From: Lysinibacillus xylanilyticus
GTDB taxonomy: Bacteria > Bacillota > Bacilli > Bacillales_A > Planococcaceae
Direction of reading: 5' to 3'
NCBI RefSeq assembly: GCF_001183605.1
Contig: NZ_LFXJ01000005.1
Coordinates: forward strand, 248,001-312,000
Length of the DNA stretch: 64,000 nucleotides
Made by a program: the position numbers and the translations under genes. Positions 17,251 through 25,565 of this stretch are shown one piece after another. The number at the start of each line of letters is the position of its first letter. Positions within the stretch are counted from its first letter, which is position 1. Under the pieces are notes generated by a model. The model saw only the letters and a program-made list of their open reading frames with translations, was not told the DNA's origin and ran no database searches.

Positions 17251-17340
17251 TACCGAGACGAAAAGTGGATAAATTACTCGTCAATTGGAAATGGCACTCA
17301 GTTACCTGTTGGAGGTAAATGGAGTAAGATAAAAAAATAA
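17251..17340 (+). pseudogene. Toxin 3' stub
   Basis: A start-less frame ending SSIGNGTQLPVGGKWSKIKK then TAA, 17 bases before the next immunity gene. Family not recognised. Confidence 0.45.
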
Positions 17341-17357
17341 TGATGGAGGTTTTTTGA

Positions 17358-18137
17358 ATGAAGCCTGACTTGTTTTCTATTATTATGTATCCTACCGTAT
17401 CTTTAAATACGGAAGAAACATTAAGGGGTATTATGGATTTATTGGAATCAAATGAAAAATTTACTCCTACACATTGGGGTAACGATGAGCGAGTAAAGCT
17501 AAAGTATAATCGTGATGAAATTTTTGAAAAAGTTATTTCGGAGAAGAGAGTATCTGAACTATATTTTTATCGTGATAAGTCTGTAAAGTATTCAGGGCGA
17601 TTTAATGTGAATTGGAGTCATCGTTCATTTTTAAAATTTGATTTCCATAAGACTATGTCTTCTAAAATGTGGCCAGCTTTTTTTGAGTTGTCGAATCAAT
17701 TAGCAGAAATAGTAAAACCTTGCTTTGGTATTACACATATTTTTTGGCCATCATCTTATCCTTGGAATACCGAGCAAGAGCGACTACAAATGTGGATGAA
17801 TAGATGTTCGTATCCTGTTCCAGTTAAATTTCTTCCGAACGGTCCTTTAGGAATTGGAACTCGCACTTATATGAGTAGTCATGTATTGGAAATGTTTGGG
17901 AAGGATTTTTTGTTGAAAAGTCCAGGTATTGTGAGCGAATTAAATTGGGGAGGTATTTGTTTAGATATATTAGAAAAACCATTTGAAGCATCAGCTGAAA
18001 GCTTACTTAATAATTGGGTAAATATAATGGAATATTTAGATTCAGCCCAAACTATGGCAATACCTAGTTTCGATGAAGATAGAATGGGCGTATCATTTAC
18101 TCCTAATCAGGCTTGGATTAAATATTTAGATAGTTAA
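17358..18137 (+). CDS. Putative immunity protein (Imm52-like, tentative)
   Basis: A 259-residue soluble mixed alpha/beta protein with an ATG start behind ATGGAGG. Features include LRGIMDLLESNEKFTPTHWG, a Trp-rich WPSSYPWNTEQE and LNWGGICLDILEKPFE. The size and N-terminal pattern resemble Imm52, but that is a tentative recollection. It follows a toxin stub by 17 bases and starts a row of four closely spaced genes. Confidence 0.5.
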   Translation: MKPDLFSIIMYPTVSLNTEETLRGIMDLLESNEKFTPTHWGNDERVKLKYNRDEIFEKVISEKRVSELYFYRDKSVKYSGRFNVNWSHRSFLKFDFHKTMSSKMWPAFFELSNQLAEIVKPCFGITHIFWPSSYPWNTEQERLQMWMNRCSYPVPVKFLPNGPLGIGTRTYMSSHVLEMFGKDFLLKSPGIVSELNWGGICLDILEKPFEASAESLLNNWVNIMEYLDSAQTMAIPSFDEDRMGVSFTPNQAWIKYLDS

Positions 18138-18165
18138 TAATAGATGATGGGTGATGATAGTTGTC

Positions 18166-18879
18166 ATGAATGAAAATAGCGTAGATAGAAAACATATAAT
18201 GGAAATTATTAGTCAAGCACAAAATGATCACGAGATAATTGAAAATTTGAATATAAGTTATGCAGATTTATCTTTTTTAGATTTATCAGAAATGATGGCA
18301 GATGGTATGGAAGCAAAAAATATTATACTAAGAGCTACGTCATTGATAGAAGCATCTTTTTTAGATTGTAATTTTGAATCAGCGGACTTTAGAAATTGTA
18401 ATTTAGAAAGCTTCAATAGTGTAGATTGTGTCTTTAATAGTGCTAACTTCTATCAGGCTAATATGCGTTATGCCAGAATAAATGTGAGTTTTTTTATCGA
18501 ATCATGCTTAGATGAAGTAGATTTTTCATTCGGTGAAATTATGGGATCCTCTTTTAATTATAGTACTTTTCTATATGCCAATTTTTGTGGAATAAATGCT
18601 AAACAAGCTACTTGTTCGGAATCAAATTTTAGTTACGCTACTTTAAAAGATGGCAATTTTGAAGAAGTATCTTTTTTACATGCAAATTTAACTGAAGTAG
18701 AGGCAATCAATACTAATTTTGCAAATAGTGATTTAACTGGGGCTATACTTAAGAATGGTAATTTTAATGGAGCAAACTTTACTGGTGCAAAATTGGAAAA
18801 TGTAATTTGGAGTGGTGCAAATGTAGAAGAAGCAAAATTTGATGAAGGAGTAAAAGAGCAAGTTTTAAGCTTGTTATAA
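18166..18879 (+). CDS. Pentapeptide-repeat protein
   Basis: Start preferred at ATG 18166 (237 residues), ten bases after GGTGAT; GTG 18151 is possible. From about residue 20 to 225 it is built of A(D/N)LXX-type pentapeptides (SYADLSFLDL, NFESADFRNCNLESF, TNFANSDLTGAILKNGNF, ANFTGAKLEN), predicting a right-handed quadrilateral beta-helix. Such proteins can mimic DNA or bind toxins; an immunity role is inferred from position. Intact. Confidence 0.65.
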   Translation: MNENSVDRKHIMEIISQAQNDHEIIENLNISYADLSFLDLSEMMADGMEAKNIILRATSLIEASFLDCNFESADFRNCNLESFNSVDCVFNSANFYQANMRYARINVSFFIESCLDEVDFSFGEIMGSSFNYSTFLYANFCGINAKQATCSESNFSYATLKDGNFEEVSFLHANLTEVEAINTNFANSDLTGAILKNGNFNGANFTGAKLENVIWSGANVEEAKFDEGVKEQVLSLL

Positions 18880-18897
18880 ATTTAGAGGTGATTAACA

Positions 18898-19314
18898 ATG
18901 GAACTTGACGATCAAGTATATGACCAAATTGTACAATTGTGTGAACGGGGAAATACTCTTGTAGAAAATGGACAAATTGAAAAGGCAATAGAGCACTATA
19001 TAGCGGCACTTGATTTGGTTCCGTTACCGAAGAACAATTGGGAAGCAAGTACATGGATTTATACAGCATTAGGAGATACATATTTTTTAAATTGTGACTA
19101 TGAGAAGGCAAAAAGCGATCTTTATAATGCTTTAGACTGTCCAAATGGGATATCCAATCCTTTTATATTGCTGAGACTTGGAGAAAGTTTGTTCGAGTGT
19201 GGGGAAATGGATAAAGCTAAGGAATATTTGTTAAAAGCTTATATGCTAGAAGGCTATAAGATCTTTTTCAATGAGGATGATAAATATTTTGAATTAATTG
19301 TGGATATGATTTGA
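18898..19314 (+). CDS. TPR-type immunity protein
   Basis: A 138-residue helical protein with an ATG start behind TTAGAGGTGA, 18 bases after the pentapeptide gene. TPR-like helices are GNTLVENGQIEKAIEHYIAA, IYTALGDTYFLNCDYEKAK and LLRLGESLFECGEMDKAK. Such short TPR proteins are frequent next to Rhs/WapA-type toxins in Bacillales. It probably forms a solenoid that binds a toxin; the partner is not evident. Confidence 0.6.
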   Translation: MELDDQVYDQIVQLCERGNTLVENGQIEKAIEHYIAALDLVPLPKNNWEASTWIYTALGDTYFLNCDYEKAKSDLYNALDCPNGISNPFILLRLGESLFECGEMDKAKEYLLKAYMLEGYKIFFNEDDKYFELIVDMI

Positions 19315-19325
19315 GGAGGATACAT

Positions 19326-19751
19326 ATGGCTTTTTTACAATCACCTATAAAAGATAAATTTGAAAGTCTATTGGATAAAAGTAATAAAGAATTTGATAAT
19401 GGTAACCACCTAGACTCTATTTTTTTGTTAGAAGAGGCTTGGGATTTAATACCTGAACCAAAGGGAATTTATTCTGAGGAAAGTTTTCATTTAGTGAAAG
19501 ATATTATTGCTACTTATTCTATAATAAATGATTTTAAAAAAGCAAAGGAGTGGGCAGATAAAATATATTTAACTGGATATGCACGAATTGATTCAGGGGA
19601 TAAGGAATTTATTTCAGGAAAAGTTACTTTTGAATTAGGTGATTTAGAAACAGCAAAAGAATTTTTTAGCATTGCCAACAATAAATCAGAAGGTAGATGT
19701 TTTGGGAGTCCAAAGAGTATTAAATATCTGAAGTTGCTAAAAAGTAAATGA
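19326..19751 (+). CDS. TPR-type immunity protein, paralogue of the previous gene
   Basis: Start set at ATG 19326 behind GAGGAGGA (141 residues). Helical repeats: DSIFLLEEAWDLIPEPKG, YSIINDFKKAKEWADK and KVTFELGDLETAKEFFSIA. The DLxPxPK motif is shared with the 18898 protein, so the two are related members of one family standing in tandem. Translation is probably coupled, since only 11 bases separate them. Confidence 0.6.
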   Translation: MAFLQSPIKDKFESLLDKSNKEFDNGNHLDSIFLLEEAWDLIPEPKGIYSEESFHLVKDIIATYSIINDFKKAKEWADKIYLTGYARIDSGDKEFISGKVTFELGDLETAKEFFSIANNKSEGRCFGSPKSIKYLKLLKSK

Positions 19752-19785
19752 TTCTATGTAGTCAATAAATAGAAGGAGAAATCCG

Positions 19786-19857
19786 GGACTAGAATTTGAC
19801 TTAATTACGGTAGAAACAGATATGAAAATTACGAATACAGGTTTTAGAGTAGACTAA
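19786..19857 (+). pseudogene. Toxin 3' stub
   Basis: A start-less frame, LEFDLITVETDMKITNTGF, ending 29 bases before the next gene. Typical of an extreme toxin C-terminus; the family is unknown. Confidence 0.4.
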
Positions 19858-19886
19858 TTAACGATAAAAGATTGGAATAAACAACT

Positions 19887-20873
19887 TTGAAGAGTATAAT
19901 GCTAAACCCAAAAAAATTAGAAATGTCTTTTAAGAGATATAGCAATAATTTTGTAAAGGGGATTAAATTTGAAGATGTGGTAGAGAAATATGAAATTAGT
20001 AAAAGTAAAATAAATAATATAGTTAATCTAAATGATATAGAAAAAGATCATATATTATTAATAAATCTAAACAATATTTCATCATATTATTTGTCGAAAT
20101 GGAAAAATGAAGTATTGATCAATGGTGGAGTTAGTTCTGATGGATTAAAAACTATGCAAATAGTGGTGTTTTATCAGTGTATGGCGCATGAGCTTTATCA
20201 AATCAAATATCCAAAAATGTTTTTGAGTTACTCTTTTGCGGAGGCAATAAAAGCCTTAATGCATTTCACGATGTTTGGGTGGAAGAAAGAAGAGAAAATA
20301 TTATTTGATTTTATTGTGAGACATTTTGGTAAACATTTAATGGATGCAAATAATTGGAACAAACATACATGGTTTTTGCTAGAGCTATACTTACAATATC
20401 GAAATAAGACGATTGTTGGAACAAACCAAAAATTGCATATCACTGTGAGAGAACAATTTAAAAAATCGGATTTAGAGTACGACTTAATACCTGAAGACTT
20501 AGATATTTATTCAGAAGTACTAGAAAATTGGGCTACACCTCAACTTGATGAAATCAAAACTTTAATTGATAAAATGTCTGTGTTTCATTCGAATTTAGCC
20601 TCAGAGCTAGGAGAATCTATTGAGTTTGGCGATTATAGATATGGATTTTATCCCTATGAAATTTTGTTCCTAATACATGTAAGAGAAAAGATTGGTTTAC
20701 CAGTTCCCGACCATTTTAATGATTTGTTAATGAATACACCGGAAGCAAAAATGACAATAGATGATCCTGAACCATATCCTGAATGGGACCCTTTATTGCG
20801 CAAAATAGATATTTTTTATCGAAAAAACTATCCAGATTATATTCCAAACAAACATGGGGAACTATTCCAATAG
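19887..20873 (+). CDS. Putative immunity protein, helical (PoNi-like?)
   Basis: A 328-residue, mostly helical cytoplasmic protein with a TTG start; no strong ribosome site is visible, so ATG 19899 is an alternative. The C-terminal GFYPYEILFLIHVREKIGLP and PEPYPEWDPLLRKI vaguely recall the DUF1911 half of PoNi immunity proteins, but I am not certain. Preceded by a toxin stub and followed after 21 bases by another small gene, so likely an immunity gene. Confidence 0.5.
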   Translation: MKSIMLNPKKLEMSFKRYSNNFVKGIKFEDVVEKYEISKSKINNIVNLNDIEKDHILLINLNNISSYYLSKWKNEVLINGGVSSDGLKTMQIVVFYQCMAHELYQIKYPKMFLSYSFAEAIKALMHFTMFGWKKEEKILFDFIVRHFGKHLMDANNWNKHTWFLLELYLQYRNKTIVGTNQKLHITVREQFKKSDLEYDLIPEDLDIYSEVLENWATPQLDEIKTLIDKMSVFHSNLASELGESIEFGDYRYGFYPYEILFLIHVREKIGLPVPDHFNDLLMNTPEAKMTIDDPEPYPEWDPLLRKIDIFYRKNYPDYIPNKHGELFQ

Positions 20874-20894
20874 TTAAACAGGAGGAAAATCAAA

Positions 20895-21350
20895 ATGTCA
20901 GATGAGAATATCGTACCGCTTATTTTTGAAGATAATGATGATTTAAAAGTCATTTTTAATAATTCAAAAATGCAAAGTATATATACAAGTGTATTAGAAC
21001 ATGGAATGCTTACAAAAAAATTTCTTTATCTTGATTATAAAGGTGAAGAAAATTATGAAATTGTAAACTACATTTTAGATTATGAATTTGACAAAAATAT
21101 TGAGTTAGCTTCACAAGAAGAGCTTGAGAAGTTGGGAGAATATGAATATGAGTTTTTACCTGAAAAGGTGAAAGAGGTCAACAAAGTCATTTCTTCCAAA
21201 GGATATGGATTATTCTCTTACCCGACTACCGGTGACTTTTACGCTCTATTCATTGCTAAATTAGAGAATAAAAAGGAATTATTACAAGTCGAATTACTTG
21301 AAGATGAATATATTCCTCATAAAGAAAGGTTTATCCAGTATTTTTACTAA
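20895..21350 (+). CDS. Small acidic protein, possibly DUF6630-like
   Basis: A 151-residue protein with an ATG start behind CAGGAGGA. The C-terminal half, FLPEKVKEVNKVISSKGYG then LFSYPTTGDFYALFIAK, resembles DUF6630-type proteins in my memory. It forms a probable operon with the preceding gene and ends at a strong terminator. Its role, presumably immunity, is inferred from context. Confidence 0.5.
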   Translation: MSDENIVPLIFEDNDDLKVIFNNSKMQSIYTSVLEHGMLTKKFLYLDYKGEENYEIVNYILDYEFDKNIELASQEELEKLGEYEYEFLPEKVKEVNKVISSKGYGLFSYPTTGDFYALFIAKLENKKELLQVELLEDEYIPHKERFIQYFY

Positions 21351-21429
21351 TAAGTATAATAACAATGTTTCCTGAATCAAATTTTAGCTTTAGAGCTTGA
21401 ACGAAAAGATGGAAACTTTAAATTTGATA

Positions 21430-21468
21430 GGTTGATTGTGGTTAGACTTAAACCATAATCAACCTTTT
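21430..21468 (+). terminator. Rho-independent terminator
   Basis: GGTTGATTGTGGTT pairs with AACCATAATCAACC, then TTTTATT. Confidence 0.85.
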
Positions 21469-21539
21469 ATTATTTAGGCGACCATGCCGAAGGATAAAAC
21501 TCCAAATCAGAATATAGATCCGAATAATTAAAAAAGTGA

Positions 21540-21664
21540 GTTCTACAGGAAGCGGAGTAGAATTACATAGTAGGCACCCGCTTACACTAACAGCCAATGA
21601 TACTACCACCTTTACAGGGAAAAGCATCTCCATGAGTGCAACAGAATCCATGCGCTTAATATGT
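21540..21664 (+). pseudogene. VgrG tail remnant (scar 3)
   Basis: Carries GGAAGCGGAGTAGAA and continues collinear with 8139-8255 for about 120 bases (CGCTTACACTAACAGCCAAT, AAAAGCATCTCCATGAG, ATGCGCTTAA). Only a few substitutions separate it from scar 1. No intact frame in the coding direction. Confidence 0.75.
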
Positions 21665-21673
21665 GGCTAATAG

Positions 21674-21810
21674 TAAGAGACTGGGACGAAAGTGATTCAA
21701 CCAACAAAAATACCAAACTACCCAATGAAACGCTCATGGAGTGTTTCATTGGGTAGTTTTTCTATTTATGTATTTTGTTAATTTAGAGATTGTTATGTCA
21801 CAGCCTCTTA
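21674..21810. mobile_element. MITE-like element
   Basis: 137 bases bounded by 14-bp inverted ends, TAAGAGACTGGGAC and GTCACAGCCTCTTA (12 of 14 match). It is internally a long hairpin, ACTACCCAATGAAAC with GTTTCATTGGGTAGT, that can also terminate transcription. No coding capacity. A related end-like word (GAGGCTGGGAC) occurs near 39449. Confidence 0.5.
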
Positions 21811-21829
21811 TTCCAAATGTACTGATTTT

Positions 21830-22492
21830 TTATACTTCCCACTCGATACCTATTTCCTCAAAAGAAATTCTGCTTTCAGCTAACCCTTCTTCATCTTCAG
21901 ATTCAATCATTTGAATTTCCTCTGCCGTTAAAACAATGGTTTTATTGGGATTTTCTATTTTACGATGGAAGATGGACTTTAGTAGGGTAATTTGTACATC
22001 AGACATTTCAGCATCCTCTTGCCATTCAGTAATAGCAGTTTCTATGTCCATTGCTTGTCTTTCTAAGAGAAAACCCCCGTTATCAATCATTTCATCATTT
22101 TCCTCTTGTGAATAGATTTCCTCGCCAGTTCCCCAAAAAGCAGCAGTAATCATAGGCACTGTCTCTCCATTAATATCTTCTAATAAATATTGGAGAGTTT
22201 CATCTGTGGCTAACTTTTTTACTTCTTCAGGTGCATCCTTAAAGTATTCTAAAGCATTTTTATAGTCTGATACCCTTTCATTATTATCATCACGAAAGGC
22301 GGCTACTAAGTAGTTAGAATGGAATGTTATTGTCCCTCGTGTGCCAGAACTATCCTGTACGTTGTAATTGAAGCCGTCCCAAGATTGTTCGTGAGCAAGT
22401 TCTGGGTAGTGTGCAACGTTTATTGAGTGAACGACTGAAGCCAATATACACCCTTCCCAAAGTTCTCTTCTACTCCAAGTTATCTTTTTCAT
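21830..22492 (-). CDS. Hypothetical protein
   Basis: A 220-residue acidic soluble protein on the minus strand, ATG at 22492; the ribosome site is AAAGGGATTGG-like. Features are RRELWEGCILASVVHSI, SWDGFNYNVQDSSGTRG and AFRDDNNERV. I remember similar uncharacterised Bacillales proteins but no function. It is the only gene of opposite orientation among the immunity array and is followed by the hairpin of the MITE-like element. Confidence 0.6.
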   Translation of the reverse strand: MKKITWSRRELWEGCILASVVHSINVAHYPELAHEQSWDGFNYNVQDSSGTRGTITFHSNYLVAAFRDDNNERVSDYKNALEYFKDAPEEVKKLATDETLQYLLEDINGETVPMITAAFWGTGEEIYSQEENDEMIDNGGFLLERQAMDIETAITEWQEDAEMSDVQITLLKSIFHRKIENPNKTIVLTAEEIQMIESEDEEGLAESRISFEEIGIEWEV

Positions 22493-22609
22493 ATCTATCC
22501 AATCCCTTTCTAGTATATAAGTAACATTTTAGCCTATCTCTCATTATGCAGCTTTCCTAAAAGAGTTAGTTGTCCAGAAATAGACCTTACGACACGTTTG
22601 AAGATGCAT

Positions 22610-23030
22610 CAAATTAGCTTTTTTTTTAATTTGACATTTTTTTATGCAATTCTAAGAATTGATACTAAAACAAATAATTATCCAAGCAACATGTCGCCAC
22701 GCTTTGGAAACGATTCACCCATTGAGGTGATGAAAACGGTATATCCCTTTACTAATGTATTTGCCTTGTCGCACAGTAATGGCTTCGTGTTTATACCTTT
22801 CATTTTAGCAAAATTCTTATAGTTCGTTGCAGAATCTGTACATCACACAACTGAGTGTCGATGTAGCGACCTAACAACCCGTCCAATTCTTGTGCGGTAA
22901 TCAGACCCTTGCCTGCCATTTGAGAGAGGATTTCTCTACCGCTGTTGTAAGCAACGACCATACACAATTGTTCCTTTGATTTCCCTAGTGTCTTAGTGAC
23001 ACCATTATGTTTTCGCAGTTCGATCGAGTT
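22610..23030 (-). pseudogene. IS1595-family transposase 3' remnant
   Basis: Minus-strand reading gives HNGVTKTLGKSKEQLCMVVA, QMAGKGLITAQELDGLLGR, HEAITVRQGKYISKGIYRFH, then VATCCLDNYLF and YQFLELHKKMSN in three frames. The order and motifs fit the C-terminal half of an IS1595-type transposase. At least two frameshifts and an internal stop; the N-terminal half is missing. Confidence 0.6.
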
Positions 23031-23376
23031 ACATTTCTATACCCCAATGATTAAAGTTTCATTTTATCCTTCTCCTCACACGGTATATCTAACTACTAAA
23101 TTTCAAATTCTCCCGATCTTCAGGATTATTTTTTTATCTATTCCAAATAATAGAACTTATGGATGTTGACTTTTTACCTGGGGTTTATTAGCATATTTAA
23201 TGATGAAAAAGAACCAATTAATGGTTGTGTTGCCATATATGTAATTAATACTGGAATATTACTGAAAAAAATTAAATTAATAACAAAATGGCCTAGGTAA
23301 TTGGTTTTATTTAACAATAAATAAAAATACAAGGTCATGAGATAGAAAGACTAATCGAAACAAAGGAGCGAAAAAA
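23031..23376. other. Upstream region of the spike cluster
   Basis: No gene. It must hold the promoter of the VgrG/Rhs operon; I see no clear -35/-10 pair. The ribosome site AAAGGAGCG precedes the first gene of the cluster. Confidence 0.35.
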
Positions 23377-24018
23377 ATGAGTTTTATGGATGAAGAAGTT
23401 ATTGAGATGACGAAACATGCAAGGCAGAAGAAACGAATGGAGAACATCGAAAACCAATTATTACATACTGATATTGTGAAGGCGATTAAAGATGGTCAGC
23501 TCATGATTGAAGATGAAACGATTGAGTTTAAAGAAATGAGTTTTTATGAGGATCAAATCCGGATGTGCATGCCTGCAACATTTGATGTGATGGAGCCTGA
23601 ATTAATGGATATTAAATATCCGTCCAGTCGTAGACCCGATTATATTTATACAAGCGAAAGTACGTCCATCAATGTCACGCTGAAAATCATGGAACAACAG
23701 GTAAAAGAAGAGGAATTAGAAGACTTCACAGAGGCCATGAGGAACATCCTTCAAAAAACGCAGCCAACTACAAAAATGTTGGATATCGGCATGAATGAAG
23801 TTAACGGTCTACAAATTGGTTACTTCGATTTCATTTCGCCAGCACTAGATAACAAGATTTATAATTTAATGTTTTTGTTTATAGTAGGCGAGAATGTGAC
23901 GATGGGCTCGGTTAATTGTTTGAAAAAAGAGATGAATATTTGGAAACCCATTGCTTACGGCATGATGGAATCTATCTCGGTTGAAAACAAATTATTAGAT
24001 GGAGAAGGTGTTGTTTAA
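23377..24018 (+). CDS. DcrB/Eag-like adaptor protein of a VgrG-Rhs cluster
   Basis: A 213-residue protein without signal peptide. The C-terminal two thirds look like a Mog1/PsbP/DcrB fold: KYPSSRRPDYIYTSESTS, FDFISPALDNKIYN, MFLFIVGENVTMGSVNC, then WKPIAYGMMESI. DcrB-domain Eag proteins chaperone Rhs or prePAAR effectors onto VgrG in type VI secretion. An equivalent adaptor role here is inference from fold and position. Its TAA overlaps the vgrG ATG by one base (TAATG), so the two are coupled. Start ATG follows AAAGGAG. Confidence 0.55.
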   Translation: MSFMDEEVIEMTKHARQKKRMENIENQLLHTDIVKAIKDGQLMIEDETIEFKEMSFYEDQIRMCMPATFDVMEPELMDIKYPSSRRPDYIYTSESTSINVTLKIMEQQVKEEELEDFTEAMRNILQKTQPTTKMLDIGMNEVNGLQIGYFDFISPALDNKIYNLMFLFIVGENVTMGSVNCLKKEMNIWKPIAYGMMESISVENKLLDGEGVV

Positions 24019-25550
24019 TGAAAAAGGAAACTGCCTTAACGTATAAAGATATCATCGTGATGCCCTATAATATTCGCGTCAATCAAATCGAAATTACGCA
24101 ACAGATGAATGAGCATGCTACATTGCATTTAACGGGCGTGATTCCTGATGAACTCGAAGATTCCTATGTATATATGACCGATGCAGAAACGGCTATTGAA
24201 GTATTGCAAATCGGCAGTGGTGGACAAACTATTCCTATTTTTAATGGGCTCGCGTTAGATGTACAAGTGAAATCGGTTTTGGGCACCTATTATTTGGAGG
24301 TTAAAGCAGTTTCACATACGTATGTGTTAGATGTTAAGAAGAAAAACCAAACCTATCAAAATGCAAGTATGCCCTATGGTGAATTAATAGATGCGTGTAT
24401 TGCCGATCAAAAAGGTGCAGATTTCATGGATTATGTCACTAAGGGCGCAAGCATTGGTCGTTTCACGATGCAATATATAGAGACGGATTGGGAGTTTCTT
24501 AAACGAATGGCATCGCGATTCCATTCAGGCCTGGTGCCAGATACGGTTCATCCGGCCGCAAAGTTTTACTTCGGTGTACCGTTTCAAGCTGGAGGCACGA
24601 AGAAAATGGAGGCCGTTAATTATCGAGTTAAAAAGGCGATTGGCAATTTCCTTGTGTCCAGTAAAAATCATCTCGACGGTATTACTGATAGTGACTACAT
24701 GTACTATGAAGTAGAATCGTTTCAACCATTCAAAATAGGCAATGAAGTGACGTTCCAATCAAAGAAATTGTATGTCTATAAAATCTACTCAACTTTAAAA
24801 GATGGCTTGTTCAAGCATATCTATACGTTAACACCTCAGAACGGCTTCAGTGTTCATACTACTTATAATCAAGCTATTATTGGTGCCTCCATTCAAGGGA
24901 AAGTAATTGATGTTGCGGGGGACAAAATTCGTATTCATGTCGATTTCGATGAGGGTCAAGAAAAAGATACAGCTTATTGGTTTCCATATTCAACGATCTA
25001 TGCATCAGAAGATAATACAGGATGGTACTTCATGCCGGAGCTATCTGATAACGTTAGAATCTATTTCCCGGGCAATCGTGAGGATGAAGGGATTGCGATT
25101 AGCTCCGTATCAAAAGCACCACCACAATCTGGTTCGATGTTAGCAGCGACGAATCCGCCTAGCCCAAGCGGTGGTGGAAGTGCCGGTGCTAGTGGCGGAG
25201 GCGGCGGTGGGTCAAGACCTGCACCACCAGAGGATAACCGCCAAGACCCAGCGCGGATGGCTGATCCAGATGTCAAAACACTGAGAACGAAGCACGGTAA
25301 ACAAATTCTACTTGCACCTGATCGAATTGTCATATCTGGTGGAGGATTAATGATTTCGCTTATGGATGATAATGGAATCTCCATCATAAGTGATAAAAAT
25401 ATTACCTTACAAGCAACAGATAAAGTTGCCATCAATGCGAAGCAAATTATGATTAATGCGACCGAGAAAATAGAAATGATTTGTAAAGACAGTTCAATCA
25501 AGATGGAAGACAAAATGGAGATTAAAGGAACAGAAGTACGAGCAAATTAG
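24018..25550 (+). CDS. VgrG-like spike protein
   Basis: A 510-residue gp27/gp5-like spike. Residues 1-280 carry the late-control-D fold (QYIETDWEFLKRMASRFHSG is a hallmark), an OB-fold starts near 284 (IIGASIQGKVIDVAGDKI, ending FPGNREDEGIAISSV), a Gly-rich linker at about 385-400, and a beta-repeat tail (ITLQATDKVAINAKQIMI) that should form the needle. In contractile systems such a trimer carries effectors. Coupled to the upstream adaptor. Distinct from the VgrG half of the Rhs fusion at 27707. Confidence 0.85.
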   Translation: MKKETALTYKDIIVMPYNIRVNQIEITQQMNEHATLHLTGVIPDELEDSYVYMTDAETAIEVLQIGSGGQTIPIFNGLALDVQVKSVLGTYYLEVKAVSHTYVLDVKKKNQTYQNASMPYGELIDACIADQKGADFMDYVTKGASIGRFTMQYIETDWEFLKRMASRFHSGLVPDTVHPAAKFYFGVPFQAGGTKKMEAVNYRVKKAIGNFLVSSKNHLDGITDSDYMYYEVESFQPFKIGNEVTFQSKKLYVYKIYSTLKDGLFKHIYTLTPQNGFSVHTTYNQAIIGASIQGKVIDVAGDKIRIHVDFDEGQEKDTAYWFPYSTIYASEDNTGWYFMPELSDNVRIYFPGNREDEGIAISSVSKAPPQSGSMLAATNPPSPSGGGSAGASGGGGGGSRPAPPEDNRQDPARMADPDVKTLRTKHGKQILLAPDRIVISGGGLMISLMDDNGISIISDKNITLQATDKVAINAKQIMINATEKIEMICKDSSIKMEDKMEIKGTEVRAN

Positions 25551-25565
25551 TGAGGATGTGAACGC

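Noticed and set aside
18779..19144. A His/Leu-rich minus-strand frame
   Set aside because: Shadow of the pentapeptide and TPR genes; spans two plus-strand genes and has no ribosome site.
22598..22822. A 74-residue plus-strand frame
   Set aside because: Shadow of the minus-strand IS1595 transposase remnant; no ribosome site.
25061..25513. A 150-residue minus-strand frame with a poly-proline stretch
   Set aside because: Complement of the Gly-rich linker of the VgrG gene; no independent start signals.
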